Notes: generated from the sequence alone by a model not told the origin. A DNA stretch of 46,015 nt from an uncultured Dorea sp. (GCA_910578495.1 CAJTRE010000024.1:1-46015); one strand, 5' to 3'; positions 1-8,506 are shown, counted from the stretch's first letter. Program-made: numbers and translations.

Positions 1-343
1 CTCTCATTGCTGTATTGATAGCGTCACAGACAAGGTCTGTATTTAATGCCTCTAAAATAGTCTTTCCCGGAAGGATCTCGGAAGCCATAGCTGCGGAATG
101 TGTCATTCCTGAACATCCAATCGTCTCTACAAGCGCCTCCTGAATAATACCCTCTTTAACATTTAATGTCAGCTTACATGTTCCCTGCTGTGGAGCACAC
201 CAGCCAATACCATGTGTAAGACCTGAAATATCTTTTACTTCTTTTGCCTTTACCCATTTTGCTTCTTCCGGAATCGGAGCTGGTCCGTGATTTGCACCCT
301 GCGCTACCGGACACATCATTTCTACTTCGTGTGAATAAATCAT
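1..343 (-). CDS. IscU/NifU-like iron-sulfur cluster scaffold protein (partial, 3' end outside window)
   Basis: The N-terminal 114 residues are visible, reading leftward from an ATG at 343 with a good ribosome binding site (GAAAGGAG) just upstream. The sequence begins MIYSHEVEMMCPVAQGANHG and carries cysteines near residues 11, 49, 56, 77 and 106, including GCSGMTHSAAMASE, which resembles the cluster-binding region of IscU/NifU scaffolds. The clostridial version of this family usually sits beside a GGGtGRT protein; that neighbour would lie to the left, outside the window. The likely role is holding a nascent Fe-S cluster in the cytoplasm. The rest of the gene cannot be judged. Confidence 0.75.
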   Translation of the reverse strand, partial: MIYSHEVEMMCPVAQGANHGPAPIPEEAKWVKAKEVKDISGLTHGIGWCAPQQGTCKLTLNVKEGIIQEALVETIGCSGMTHSAAMASEILPGKTILEALNTDLVCDAINTAMR

Positions 344-516
344 TTTAAAACTCCTTTCAACTATGTATGATTTGTCTGTCGTAAGGTTTGTTATAACTTT
401 AACACCATACTTTATTTATTTTCTCACATATTTCAACATTCGTCAATTATCACTTTTTATGAAAACTTATGGCAAAACCATTATTTTTTCTATTTTCCGG
501 CAAATTTACCCATCAA
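344..516. other. Intergenic gap upstream of the scaffold gene
   Basis: This 173-bp AT-rich gap separates two minus-strand genes. It must hold the promoter of the scaffold gene. On the minus strand a TTGACG and a TTGAAA hexamer occur near 440-455, but no well-spaced -10 box stands out. No clear terminator for the GNAT/RsiV-like gene was seen. Confidence 0.4.
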
Positions 517-1986
517 TTATTGATTTATACAATCCCAGAAATCAGAATCCGCAATATGCGGTTTGATTTCATCGAAATCAAACGGAGCCGTTACCCAAAT
601 ATACCCAAGATTGTGAGAATCACCTTTTGGATAATTCAAATCATAACCAATCTCAATGCCGTCAGCGCTGACAAAAAAATTCGCTGTATAAATACCGTTC
701 CTGCTATCGCCTGCCAATGCCTGTTTCATCTCTTCTTTGTTAAGTTCAGACAAAAATGAATCATTATCTGCCTCATCTCGCATCCCATCCAGCCACTCTT
801 CCACAAATCCGTCACTTAATTTGATAATATCTTTGACTTCATATACTTTCCCATCTTTCAGATTGATATTAAGTGTACGTAGATCGCCGTCATAAAGATT
901 GGCGTCTCCTTTTGCATGTTCATCCTGGAATATAATACTGATAAAATCATTTGCCGCATAACACACTTTATAATTCACAGAACTGATTAATGCCGGTGAA
1001 CTTGCCTTGAGTACCGTTTCCTTCACTCCTTCGCTTGGATTCGTGTATATCTCATCCACTGTCGCCATGGCACATTTTTTGATCGCCTCATTGACTTTGG
1101 CATAATCGTTACCCACACCGCCGGATAACTGCGGATATTTCACTTGAAATGCTATGAACGTTGACTGCTTCTCTTCATCCTGGTACTCATAAACTTCGTC
1201 CTTCATCTCATAGGATAGATTGGGCGCTGTGTAAACATCTATGGCGTTCAACCCAAAGTCCTGTGAATCCGTACGCTGGTCGTTTCCTCCATCATACTCA
1301 CCATAATCGTCATAATCATCAAAAAAATCACCGCTCCATGGCTCATGATAATATCCATCCGGAGCCTCCCGAAACAATTCCGCCGGCAATTCCAAAGACA
1401 TGCGATACGCCAAATGTACCAAGAAAAATCCACCTATGACAATTGCCAGAATAAAGACAACTCCTGCTCCAATTGCAATCGCAAGTGCCGGAGATTTCTT
1501 AGTGTGTACAGGCTGCGTCATTCCCATCGTGACAAATGCTTCCATAGGTACGAAACGCATTCCGCTTGCATACTGTTCGCCGCTCACCTGCCGCATTCCA
1601 AAATGCTGATACTGAACCACTGCATTCGGCGCCGCATTTACTGTCAAACGACCAATATGAAGCTGTGACGCGCAATAATTATATACCGTCTGATAAAGCA
1701 GTTTTCCAATACCTTTTCCCTGCCGGCTCTTTTTCACAAAAAACAGACAGATATGCCCTGATGTTTGCAGTGCAATCACTCCACATAATTCTTCACCCTC
1801 ATATGCGCCCCAGAGCAAGACCTCTCTGTTTTGATACATCCGGTTTATATTTTCATACCTAATAAATTCCTGAAATACTGCCACGCCCTCCTGACTATAG
1901 GACGGTGCCACATCTTCTACAAACACATCCCATACAAGATGGAGCGCCGGTAATAATTCTTGCTGCTCCAGCAATTTAATTTCCAT
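517..1986 (-). CDS. GNAT acetyltransferase fused to a membrane segment and an RsiV-like (DUF3298) extracellular domain
   Basis: This 489-residue protein has three parts. Residues 1-150 form a GNAT N-acetyltransferase domain with the acetyl-CoA loop RQGKGIGKLL at 88-97. Residues about 166-192 are one hydrophobic membrane segment. The remaining 300 residues start with an acidic Asp/Tyr-rich linker (about 205-240) and continue into a domain resembling RsiV/DUF3298, with the pattern LNINLKDGKVYEVKDIIKL. The fold implies a cytoplasmic enzyme joined to an outside sensor or ligand-binding domain. RsiV itself is an anti-sigma factor that senses lysozyme, but no anti-sigma domain is visible here. The acetyl acceptor is unknown. 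It lies 29 bp after pncC and may be cotranscribed with it. Confidence 0.7.
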   Translation of the reverse strand: MEIKLLEQQELLPALHLVWDVFVEDVAPSYSQEGVAVFQEFIRYENINRMYQNREVLLWGAYEGEELCGVIALQTSGHICLFFVKKSRQGKGIGKLLYQTVYNYCASQLHIGRLTVNAAPNAVVQYQHFGMRQVSGEQYASGMRFVPMEAFVTMGMTQPVHTKKSPALAIAIGAGVVFILAIVIGGFFLVHLAYRMSLELPAELFREAPDGYYHEPWSGDFFDDYDDYGEYDGGNDQRTDSQDFGLNAIDVYTAPNLSYEMKDEVYEYQDEEKQSTFIAFQVKYPQLSGGVGNDYAKVNEAIKKCAMATVDEIYTNPSEGVKETVLKASSPALISSVNYKVCYAANDFISIIFQDEHAKGDANLYDGDLRTLNINLKDGKVYEVKDIIKLSDGFVEEWLDGMRDEADNDSFLSELNKEEMKQALAGDSRNGIYTANFFVSADGIEIGYDLNYPKGDSHNLGYIWVTAPFDFDEIKPHIADSDFWDCINQ

Positions 1987-2015
1987 GCAATCTACTCCTT
2001 TTTCATGTCTCTTTC

Positions 2016-2525
2016 CTAAATTCTTATCGTGTGTAAATTCTGCACCAAAAACTTTAACGCTTCCTCAACTGCACTCTCCCTGTTTTCCATCCGGTCTCCA
2101 TAAAAGCGAAATTCTTTTGCACATATTCTTGCACATAATTTTCCTTGCAAGAAAAGGCCAATATATACAAGCCCTACCGGCTGCTCCTTCGTTCCTCCAT
2201 CCGGTCCCGCAATACCGGTCACACTGAGCGCCGCTCTCGTCCCTGCTTTCCTTGCCGCTCCCTCTGCCATCTCACATGCTGTCTGAGGACTGATCACGCC
2301 GTACTTCTCTATAATCTCATGTTTGACTCCCAATATCCGTTTTTTCGCCTCAGTCGAATATGTGATATAACCTTCATTATATACCGCTGAAGCCCCTGCC
2401 ACATTCATAATTCTGCCTGCCAAAAGTCCGGCAGTACAAGACTCTGCAGTTGTAAGCACAAACCCTTTCTCTTTCAACAGGCTGACTACCTGTTCTTCCA
2501 ATGTTCTTCCTGTAAATTCTAACAT
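2016..2525 (-). CDS. pncC: Nicotinamide-nucleotide amidohydrolase (CinA C-terminal domain family)
   Basis: The 169-residue product is a complete stand-alone CinA C-terminal domain. Typical motifs are TTAESCTAGLLAGRI near residues 25-39, GVISPQTACEMAEGA near 76-90 and VTGIAGPDGGT near 102-112. This family deamidates nicotinamide mononucleotide to nicotinate mononucleotide in the pyridine nucleotide cycle, in the cytoplasm. The N-terminal CinA (molybdopterin-binding-like) domain is absent, so the PncC name suits better than CinA. The start lies 1 bp after the pgsA stop codon, so the two are almost certainly translated from one message. Confidence 0.88.
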   Translation of the reverse strand: MLEFTGRTLEEQVVSLLKEKGFVLTTAESCTAGLLAGRIMNVAGASAVYNEGYITYSTEAKKRILGVKHEIIEKYGVISPQTACEMAEGAARKAGTRAALSVTGIAGPDGGTKEQPVGLVYIGLFLQGKLCARICAKEFRFYGDRMENRESAVEEALKFLVQNLHTIRI

Positions 2526-2526
2526 C

Positions 2527-3069
2527 CTACATACCTCCTTGTGTTAACACCTGTATATTTTTTACTACATAATCAATAAGTGATACGATCGTCAAAATGA
2601 GAGACGCCCAGACTAACACTGTACCGACCATATCAAACACACCGCCTAAATCTGCAATCAAAACAAGCACCATAAACATCTGCGCTACCGTCTTAAATTT
2701 TCCCCAGTAACTTGCCGCAATAACAATGCCGCTGTCTGACGCCACAAGACGAAATCCGCTGATAATAAACTCGCGCGCAATAATGATGATTACAAACCAA
2801 GCAGCAAGCTGTCCTGTAGAGATCATGCAAATCATGGCAGAGCAAACTAATAATTTATCTGCCAGTGGATCCATAAATTTCCCGAAGTTTGTTACAAGTC
2901 CTCTTGCTCTCGCAATCTTCCCGTCCAGCATATCCGTAAGACTTGCCACTGCAAAAATCGCAAGGGCAATCCATTTGTTAGCGATCCCTCCTGCGTCTGT
3001 CAGCATAAAAAAAACAAAAAACGGTACCATAATCACTCTTAAAACAGTCAGTTTATTTGGTAAATTCAT
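2527..3069 (-). CDS. pgsA: CDP-diacylglycerol-glycerol-3-phosphate 3-phosphatidyltransferase
   Basis: The 180-residue integral membrane enzyme carries the full CDP-alcohol phosphotransferase signature, D-x2-DG-x2-AR-x8-G-x3-D-x3-D, seen as DMLDGKIARA followed by GKFMDPLAD (residues about 46-71). Several hydrophobic segments surround it. It makes phosphatidylglycerophosphate from CDP-diacylglycerol and glycerol-3-phosphate, the committed step to phosphatidylglycerol. The ATG overlaps the rimO stop codon by one base, which points to translational coupling. plsY and gpsA elsewhere in the window supply earlier steps of the same lipid pathway. Confidence 0.95.
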   Translation of the reverse strand: MNLPNKLTVLRVIMVPFFVFFMLTDAGGIANKWIALAIFAVASLTDMLDGKIARARGLVTNFGKFMDPLADKLLVCSAMICMISTGQLAAWFVIIIIAREFIISGFRLVASDSGIVIAASYWGKFKTVAQMFMVLVLIADLGGVFDMVGTVLVWASLILTIVSLIDYVVKNIQVLTQGGM

Positions 3070-4391
3070 TATAACAACTCTCCTATCAAATCATATTCTA
3101 ATGCCCCGGTGACCTTTACTCTTGCAAAATCTCCTGATATCAGTTCTTCTTCTGTATGAATAAAGATAAATCCATCCACATTCGGCGCATCTTTATAGGT
3201 ACGCCCTACATAAGCATTTTCATCAGCAACTCTCCCTTCAATCATGACAAGCACTTCTTTTCCCACCATGTCTTCCGCCTGCTCAAATGCAATTTCCTGT
3301 TGAAGTTCCATAATCTCTGCCTGACGGTCTTCTTTTACTTCTTCTGGAATCTGATCTGGTAGATTGGCGGCCGGAGTATCCTCTTCCGGTGAGTAAGTAA
3401 ACACTCCCAGACGATCGAACTCCATCTCGTCCACAAATTCCATCATTTCCTGATGCTGCTCTGCCGTCTCACCGGGGAACCCTGTAATAAGTGTTGTACG
3501 AAGCACAATATCCGGTATTTCTTTTCTAAGTTTCTCTACAATCTCTACAAGCTGTGCTTTTGATGTTCTTCTTCCCATTCGTTTCAGCACCTCATCACTG
3601 GCATGCTGGATTGGAAGATCCAGATAATGACAGATTTTCTTCTCCTCTTTCATCACCTGTATAAGATTGTCATCTATCTCCTCCGGATAGCAGTAAAGAA
3701 TCCGAATCCATCGGATACCGCTTATGCTGCAAAGTTCTTTTAACAGTTTATGAAGCGACTTCTCACCGTAAATGTCTTTTCCGTAAATTGTAGTCTCCTG
3801 CGCTACCAAAATCAGTTCCTTTACACCCTGTCCGGCAAGTTCTTTTGCTTCTTCTGCCAGACGTTCCATGGGAACACTCCGGTAATTTCCCCGAAGCTTC
3901 GGAATAATACAGTACGTACAGTGCTTATCGCACCCTTCGGCAATTTTCAGATAGGCGAAATGCCCTCCTGTTGTCACCAGACGTTTCGTATCAACAAACG
4001 GAAGTGCATCAATACTGGAAATCTTGATATTTCCGCTTCCTTCCAACGCTTCCTTCACTGCTTCTACGATTTTATCATAAGAAGTCGTTCCAAGTACCGC
4101 ATCCACCTCCGGAATCTCCTCCATAATCTCCTGCTGGTATCTCTGAGCAAGACATCCTGTTACAATCAGCGCTTTTAACCGTCCGCCCTTTTTATACTCT
4201 GCCATCTCAAGAATTGTCTGGATACTTTCTTCTTTGGCGTCATGGATAAAACAGCATGTATTGACCACAATAATGTCAGCTTCATTCTCATCATCCACAA
4301 TCCTGTATCCTTCCGCATCCAGAAGTCCCAGCATAACCTCAGAATCCACCAGGTTTTTATCACAGCCCAATGAAATAAATAATATATTCAT
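3069..4391 (-). CDS. rimO: Ribosomal protein S12 methylthiotransferase
   Basis: This 440-residue radical-SAM enzyme adds a methylthio group to an aspartate of ribosomal protein S12. The N-terminal domain has cluster cysteines at 10 (MNILFISLGCDKN), 46 and 80. The radical-SAM motif is CDKHCTYC (C154, C158, C161), and a C-terminal TRAM-like domain follows. A start 27 bp upstream (4418) is open. The ATG at 4391 is preferred because GAGGAG lies 6 bases before it and because the family starts with this sequence. The gene sits between rpoZ and pgsA, a common clostridial order. Confidence 0.95.
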   Translation of the reverse strand: MNILFISLGCDKNLVDSEVMLGLLDAEGYRIVDDENEADIIVVNTCCFIHDAKEESIQTILEMAEYKKGGRLKALIVTGCLAQRYQQEIMEEIPEVDAVLGTTSYDKIVEAVKEALEGSGNIKISSIDALPFVDTKRLVTTGGHFAYLKIAEGCDKHCTYCIIPKLRGNYRSVPMERLAEEAKELAGQGVKELILVAQETTIYGKDIYGEKSLHKLLKELCSISGIRWIRILYCYPEEIDDNLIQVMKEEKKICHYLDLPIQHASDEVLKRMGRRTSKAQLVEIVEKLRKEIPDIVLRTTLITGFPGETAEQHQEMMEFVDEMEFDRLGVFTYSPEEDTPAANLPDQIPEEVKEDRQAEIMELQQEIAFEQAEDMVGKEVLVMIEGRVADENAYVGRTYKDAPNVDGFIFIHTEEELISGDFARVKVTGALEYDLIGELL

Positions 4392-4472
4392 TACGTTCTC
4401 CTCTTCTTCCATATTCATTATTTTTAGAAGAAAGGCAGATACCTCCCGGCACCTGCCCTGAATGTTTACTTT

Positions 4473-4712
4473 TTACTCTTCATCTTCCCCTGCCACTTTA
4501 ATCTGAGCCTGATTTAACTCATCAATAGCAATGGATAACGGTTTTTCTCCTATTTTTGTATTTACAAGCGGTGTATTGCCGTCGATAATCTCTCTTGCTC
4601 TCTTTGCAGTAGCCATAACAATAGAGTAACGACTGTTTACTACCTTTGTCTCGCCTTCCTCAACGTCTTTGTTTACTACTTTCATTAAGTCTGTGTAAGA
4701 TGGGTGTAACAT
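4473..4712 (-). CDS. rpoZ: RNA polymerase omega subunit
   Basis: The 79-residue product has the omega core: a TDLMK segment near residues 7-11, then SRYSIVMATAKRAREI near 27-42, which contacts the beta-prime subunit. Omega helps RNA polymerase assembly and stability. Its place 3 bp after gmk is the usual arrangement in Firmicutes and supports the call. Confidence 0.93.
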   Translation of the reverse strand: MLHPSYTDLMKVVNKDVEEGETKVVNSRYSIVMATAKRAREIIDGNTPLVNTKIGEKPLSIAIDELNQAQIKVAGEDEE

Positions 4713-4715
4713 ACA

Positions 4716-5336
4716 CTATTCTCCTTTCAATTCTTGTTTCATCTGCTCTATAAATGCCTGACTTCGAAAACTTCTTCTGTGTTCTCCCTGAATGATACTG
4801 TGCATTTCCCTCACACAATCTTCAAGGTCATCATTAATAATCAAGTAATCATACTCTTCCATGCCTTCTGCTTCTTCTTTGGCCCGGTTCATACGTTCCT
4901 CGATTACATCCATCGTCTCTGTTCCTCGTCCCACAAGCCGATTTTTAAGTTCAGCGGCAGTAGGAGGCGTCACAAACAAAAGCATCGTATCCGGAAATTT
5001 CTCTTTTACTTTCAATGCTCCCTGAATCTCAATCTCCAGAACAACATCCTTTCCGTCTACAAGCTGCTTCTCTACGTACGCACGAGGCGTTCCATAGTAA
5101 TTATTCACGTATCTAGCATACTCTATCAGTTCATCTTTCGCAATCATTTTTTCAAATTCTTCCGTAGTTTTGAAAAAATACTCTCTGCCTTCTTCTTCTC
5201 CCGGTCTCGGAGACCTTGTTGTAGCAGAGATTGACAACGCATAATTATCATAATCCTCCAACAGTTTTTTCATCAGTGTCCCTTTTCCAGAGCCGGAAAA
5301 ACCCGATACTACAATAAGAATTCCTCTTTTGTCCAT
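4716..5336 (-). CDS. gmk: Guanylate kinase
   Basis: The 206-residue enzyme converts GMP and ATP to GDP and ADP. The P-loop is SGFSGSGKGT at residues 11-20. The GMP-binding region holds SATTRSPRPGEEEGREYFF near 38-56, and the lid and C-terminal regions (GRGTETMDVIEERM) are complete. AAAGGA precedes the ATG. It lies directly before rpoZ. The 248-bp gap upstream, toward yicC, is repeat-rich and lacks the remA gene often found there. Confidence 0.95.
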   Translation of the reverse strand: MDKRGILIVVSGFSGSGKGTLMKKLLEDYDNYALSISATTRSPRPGEEEGREYFFKTTEEFEKMIAKDELIEYARYVNNYYGTPRAYVEKQLVDGKDVVLEIEIQGALKVKEKFPDTMLLFVTPPTAAELKNRLVGRGTETMDVIEERMNRAKEEAEGMEEYDYLIINDDLEDCVREMHSIIQGEHRRSFRSQAFIEQMKQELKGE

Positions 5337-5584
5337 GTTACTATATCCTTTCCTTGCCTTCAGTCCTGCGCGCCTCGAAAATATTTCATATGACGTCCAT
5401 TCAAAACCATATTCGCAAAATCGCCTCTCTTCGAGGCTTTTTTTTTGCTCTTCAGCTTCGGGCTGCCTCGAAAATATTTCATATTTTCTCGGCTGGGCGT
5501 ATCCGCCCGATAAATTTATAAAAGAAATTGCTCATAAATGCAAGCATTTACCGCATTTCTTTTATAAATTTGCCCGACTCTGAA
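5337..5584. repeat. Repeat- and hairpin-rich spacer between yicC and gmk
   Basis: No convincing gene lies here. The sequence shows two perfect 20-bp direct repeats (5372-5391 and 5465-5484). It also has a plus-strand hairpin GCCTC/GAGGC at 5423-5437 followed by nine T. A GGGCG/CGCCC hairpin lies at 5495-5508; its loop reads GATA on the minus strand. A perfect 17-bp inverted repeat (5512-5528 with 5555-5571) encloses a second palindrome, TAAATGC-AA-GCATTTA, at 5535-5550. The density of repeats suggests a small dispersed element or a decayed insertion rather than plain spacer. Confidence 0.7.
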
Positions 5585-6466
5585 CTATTCAATATTTTGA
5601 ATCTGCTCTCTTACTTTCTCTATCTCTGTCTTTAATTCAATGCCGATATTGGAAACTTCCAGATCGTTTGCCTTAGATAAAATCGTATTTGCCTCACGAT
5701 TCATCTCTTGAGCAATAAAGTCGAGTTTCCGTCCGATCCCGCTGTCATCCGCCGTCAACGTCTCTTTCATATGCGTCACATGGCTTTTCAAACGCACAAT
5801 CTCTTCATCCGTACACATCTTGTCCGCAAAAATTACAACCTCTGCAGCTATACGGCTGTCCTCAATCTGTGCATCTTCCAAAAGTTCTTTCACCTTTGTC
5901 TCTAATTTTTCTTTATATTCCGCAATAATCTTCGGAGAACGTTCCTCAATCTGCTTCACTAACGCAAGCATATTATCAAGCTTCTCCAGAAGATCTCTTT
6001 TAAGATTCTCACCTTCTAAAGTTCTGGTCTCCACAAACTGCCTGATGGCTCCGTCCAACGCTTTTTTTAGACCTTTCCACAGTTCTTCCTCATCAATCGC
6101 TTGTTCTTCCATAGTCAGCACTTCCGGGTATCTGGACAATGTGGACACACGAATATCATTTTCCAGAGAAAACTGTTCCTGCATCTTCTTCAGAGAACTA
6201 AGATATTCTGCCGCCAACGTCTCATTATACTTCAAAGAGACCTGATTTTCCGACAAATCTTCATATGTAATAAATATATCCACTTTTCCTCTCAAAACAC
6301 TCTGTTTCAGGAGACTTCTGATAGATGTTTCAAAAAAATTCAGTTTCTTCGGCATACGGATGTTAGTATCTAAGTAGCGATGATTTACCCCCTTCATCTC
6401 CACTGTAAACTTGCGCTCACCCTCGGCAATTTCACAACGTCCGAAACCTGTCATACTTTTGATCAT
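5585..6466 (-). CDS. yicC: YicC family endoribonuclease
   Basis: The 293-residue product starts MIKSMTGFGRCE, the hallmark N-terminus of the YicC family, and ends with the DUF1732-type segment GIGRKLDFIAQEMNREANTI. In E. coli the family member is an endoribonuclease; its cellular targets in Firmicutes are unclear. An in-frame ATG exists at 6511, but AGAGG precedes the ATG at 6466 and the family begins there, so 6466 is chosen. It is the first gene of the gmk-rpoZ-rimO-pgsA-pncC run, though the long repeat-rich gap after it may separate the transcripts. Confidence 0.92.
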   Translation of the reverse strand: MIKSMTGFGRCEIAEGERKFTVEMKGVNHRYLDTNIRMPKKLNFFETSIRSLLKQSVLRGKVDIFITYEDLSENQVSLKYNETLAAEYLSSLKKMQEQFSLENDIRVSTLSRYPEVLTMEEQAIDEEELWKGLKKALDGAIRQFVETRTLEGENLKRDLLEKLDNMLALVKQIEERSPKIIAEYKEKLETKVKELLEDAQIEDSRIAAEVVIFADKMCTDEEIVRLKSHVTHMKETLTADDSGIGRKLDFIAQEMNREANTILSKANDLEVSNIGIELKTEIEKVREQIQNIE

Positions 6467-6511
6467 AGCAAGGTCCTCTTTTCGTTTTTTCGCCTTTTTA
6501 TTATAAGACAT

Positions 6512-6540
6512 TTGGAATACAGAGTCAACTATGTTATACT
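6512..6540 (+). promoter_or_regulatory. Predicted sigma-A promoter of rqcH
   Basis: TTGGAA (6512-6517), an exact 17-base spacer and TATACT (6535-6540) make a strong vegetative promoter pointing right. Transcription would start near 6547 and give an untranslated leader of about 165 nt before rqcH. Confidence 0.75.
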
Positions 6541-6543
6541 ACA

Positions 6544-6671
6544 AGCAATGAGCAGTGCACCCCATGTTAACCAGAAATCAGACTGCTTGCAGGATGATGA
6601 CTGGTTAGCATAGGGTATAGGGCGAATGCCCTGTATCGACAGTGCTTTGCTCTGGAGATACTTGCACTGCG
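6544..6671 (+). ncRNA. Candidate structured RNA element in the rqcH leader
   Basis: Several helices can be drawn. GCAGTGCA (6552-6559) closes with TGCACTGC (6663-6670). A 15-base arm, 6560-6574, pairs with 6601-6615 with one mismatch. Inside it is an ATCA-GA-CTGC / GCAG-GA-TGAT extension with tandem G-A pairs. GGTATAGGGC-GAAT-GCCCTGTATC (6614-6637) forms a ten-pair hairpin that competes with a second hairpin, GTATC...GATAC (6633-6661). The element shares sequence and layout with an arm of rnpB in this same window. It could be a cis-regulator, a separate small RNA or a dispersed repeat copy. No known riboswitch class was recognised. Confidence 0.55.
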
Positions 6672-6713
6672 AGTTTATCAAAATCAAACTACTTGAAAGG
6701 AACTAACCCTATT

Positions 6714-8453
6714 ATGGCATTTGATGGAATTACAGTTGCAGCCATCACACATGAATTAAAAGAACATTTAACAGGCGGGCGCATCGCCAAGATTGCCCAG
6801 CCGGAACCGGATGAGCTGCTGCTAACAATAAAAACACTTAATGGACAGAAGAAGCTCTACATTTCAGCCAACGCTTCTCTTCCTCTCATCTATCTCACAG
6901 AAGAAAGCAAAACAAGTCCTATGACAGCGCCTAATTTCTGTATGCTGCTCAGAAAACACATTGGAAACGGGCGTATTGTAAATATTTCCCAACCGAAACT
7001 TGAACGTATTATCCACTTTGATATCGAGCATTTGGATGAACTGGGTGATTTACGCCAAAAATGCCTTATTATTGAAATCATGGGTAAACACAGTAATATT
7101 ATTTTCTGTGACGATAAAGGCATAATTATTGACAGTATTAAACACGTTTCTGCACAGATGAGTTCTGTCCGCGAGGTACTGCCCGGAAGAGAATATTTCA
7201 TCCCGGATACCATGGAAAAACTTGATCCGCTGACTGCAGACTCTTCCACTTTCATTACTGCTTTAAAAGAAAAACCAATGGCAGTAAGTAAAGCTGTCTA
7301 CACAAGCTTTACAGGTATCAGCCCGGTCGTTGCAGAAGACATATGCTTCCTCGCAGGTCTGGAGTCCGGTATTCCTGCAAGTGTGATGAACGAAGATATA
7401 CTTCTCCATCTGCATAAGCAGTTTTCTTATTATATGGATGATGTGAGAAACAACAACTTTCATGCTGCAATTTATTATGACGGAAATATACCAAAGGAAT
7501 TCAGCGCTATTCCTCTGTCTCATTATAAAAAGTACAAAAAACAAGATTTCGTTTCCATTTCCGAAGTGCTTTTAACTTACTATGCCTCAAAAAATACCAT
7601 TACCCGCATCCGCCAAAAAAGCGCTGATCTGCGCCATGTAGTGCAGACTGCCTTAGAACGTAACCGCAAAAAATACGATTTACAAACCAAACAGTTAAAA
7701 GACACAGAGAATCGTGAAAAATTTAAGGTTTATGGAGAGCTTATCAATGTGTATGGATATAGTCTGGAAGCCGGCGCCAGAGAATTAAAAGCATTGAACT
7801 ATTACACAAACGAGGAAGTTACGATTCCCTTAGACACACAACTGACGCCACAGGAAAATTCACAGAAGTATTTTATAAAATATAATAAACAGAAACGTAC
7901 CTGCGAAGCTTTGTCAGAACTAATTCAGGAAACTTCCGATGACATCCGTTATTTAGAATCTATCAGTAACGCCCTGGACATTGCGCTTAGTGAAGCTGAT
8001 TTGGCACAGATTAAAGAAGAATTAATTGAAACAGGATATGTACGAAGAAAATTCACGAAGAAAAAGACAAAATTTGTAAACAAACCGATGCACTATATTT
8101 CCAGTGACGGCTATCATATGTATGTGGGAAAAAATAATTTACAGAATGACGATCTGACTTTCAATTTTGCCACAGGAGGCGACTGGTGGTTTCACGCCAA
8201 AGGTGCTCCCGGCTCTCATGTCATTGTAAAGACCAATGGTGATGAACTTCCGGACCGCACCTTTGAGGAAGCAGGAAAACTTGCCGCTTATTATTCAAAA
8301 AACCGCGGAAGTGACAAAGTGGAAATCGACTATGTAGAAAAAAAACACGTTAAAAAGCCAAATGGTGCAAAGCCGGGATTTGTAGTGTATTATACCAATT
8401 ACTCACTAGTGATTGATTCCGACATTTCTAACATAAAAACCGTGCAAGATTAA
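6714..8453 (+). CDS. rqcH: Rqc2/RqcH homologue (NFACT family), ribosome quality control factor
   Basis: The 579-residue protein has an NFACT-N domain at the start (MAFDGITVAAITHELKEHL), a central coiled-coil region around residues 290-430 and a C-terminal NFACT-R domain with WWFHAKGAPGSHVIV. In B. subtilis RqcH binds stalled 50S subunits and adds alanine tails to nascent chains for degradation. The same family was earlier called fibronectin-binding protein. An upstream in-frame ATG at 6642 lies inside the folded leader. The ATG at 6714 matches the family start and follows GAAAGG, although the gap is somewhat long. Confidence 0.92.
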   Translation: MAFDGITVAAITHELKEHLTGGRIAKIAQPEPDELLLTIKTLNGQKKLYISANASLPLIYLTEESKTSPMTAPNFCMLLRKHIGNGRIVNISQPKLERIIHFDIEHLDELGDLRQKCLIIEIMGKHSNIIFCDDKGIIIDSIKHVSAQMSSVREVLPGREYFIPDTMEKLDPLTADSSTFITALKEKPMAVSKAVYTSFTGISPVVAEDICFLAGLESGIPASVMNEDILLHLHKQFSYYMDDVRNNNFHAAIYYDGNIPKEFSAIPLSHYKKYKKQDFVSISEVLLTYYASKNTITRIRQKSADLRHVVQTALERNRKKYDLQTKQLKDTENREKFKVYGELINVYGYSLEAGARELKALNYYTNEEVTIPLDTQLTPQENSQKYFIKYNKQKRTCEALSELIQETSDDIRYLESISNALDIALSEADLAQIKEELIETGYVRRKFTKKKTKFVNKPMHYISSDGYHMYVGKNNLQNDDLTFNFATGGDWWFHAKGAPGSHVIVKTNGDELPDRTFEEAGKLAAYYSKNRGSDKVEIDYVEKKHVKKPNGAKPGFVVYYTNYSLVIDSDISNIKTVQD

Positions 8454-8470
8454 CGCTGCACGGTTTTTAT
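8433..8470. terminator. Bidirectional terminator after rqcH
   Basis: A perfect 14-bp inverted repeat, ATAAAAACCGTGCA with TGCACGGTTTTTAT, has a 10-base loop that contains the rqcH stop codon. The A and T runs let it act for rqcH and for the converging alcohol dehydrogenase gene. Confidence 0.9.
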
Positions 8471-8506
8471 AATACTGGGTTATCTGGTAAGCTTTTGTTT
8501 GTCAAC

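Noticed and set aside
5423..5446. Hairpin plus nine T on the plus strand as a working terminator
   Set aside because: No plus-strand gene lies upstream; it is treated as part of the repeat element.
5329..5583. An open frame of 84 codons on the plus strand across the yicC-gmk gap
   Set aside because: It runs through the repeats and hairpins, has no ribosome binding site and resembles no protein family.
6642..6713. Upstream start for rqcH adding 24 residues
   Set aside because: The extra residues lie inside the folded leader, lack a ribosome binding site and are absent from the family.
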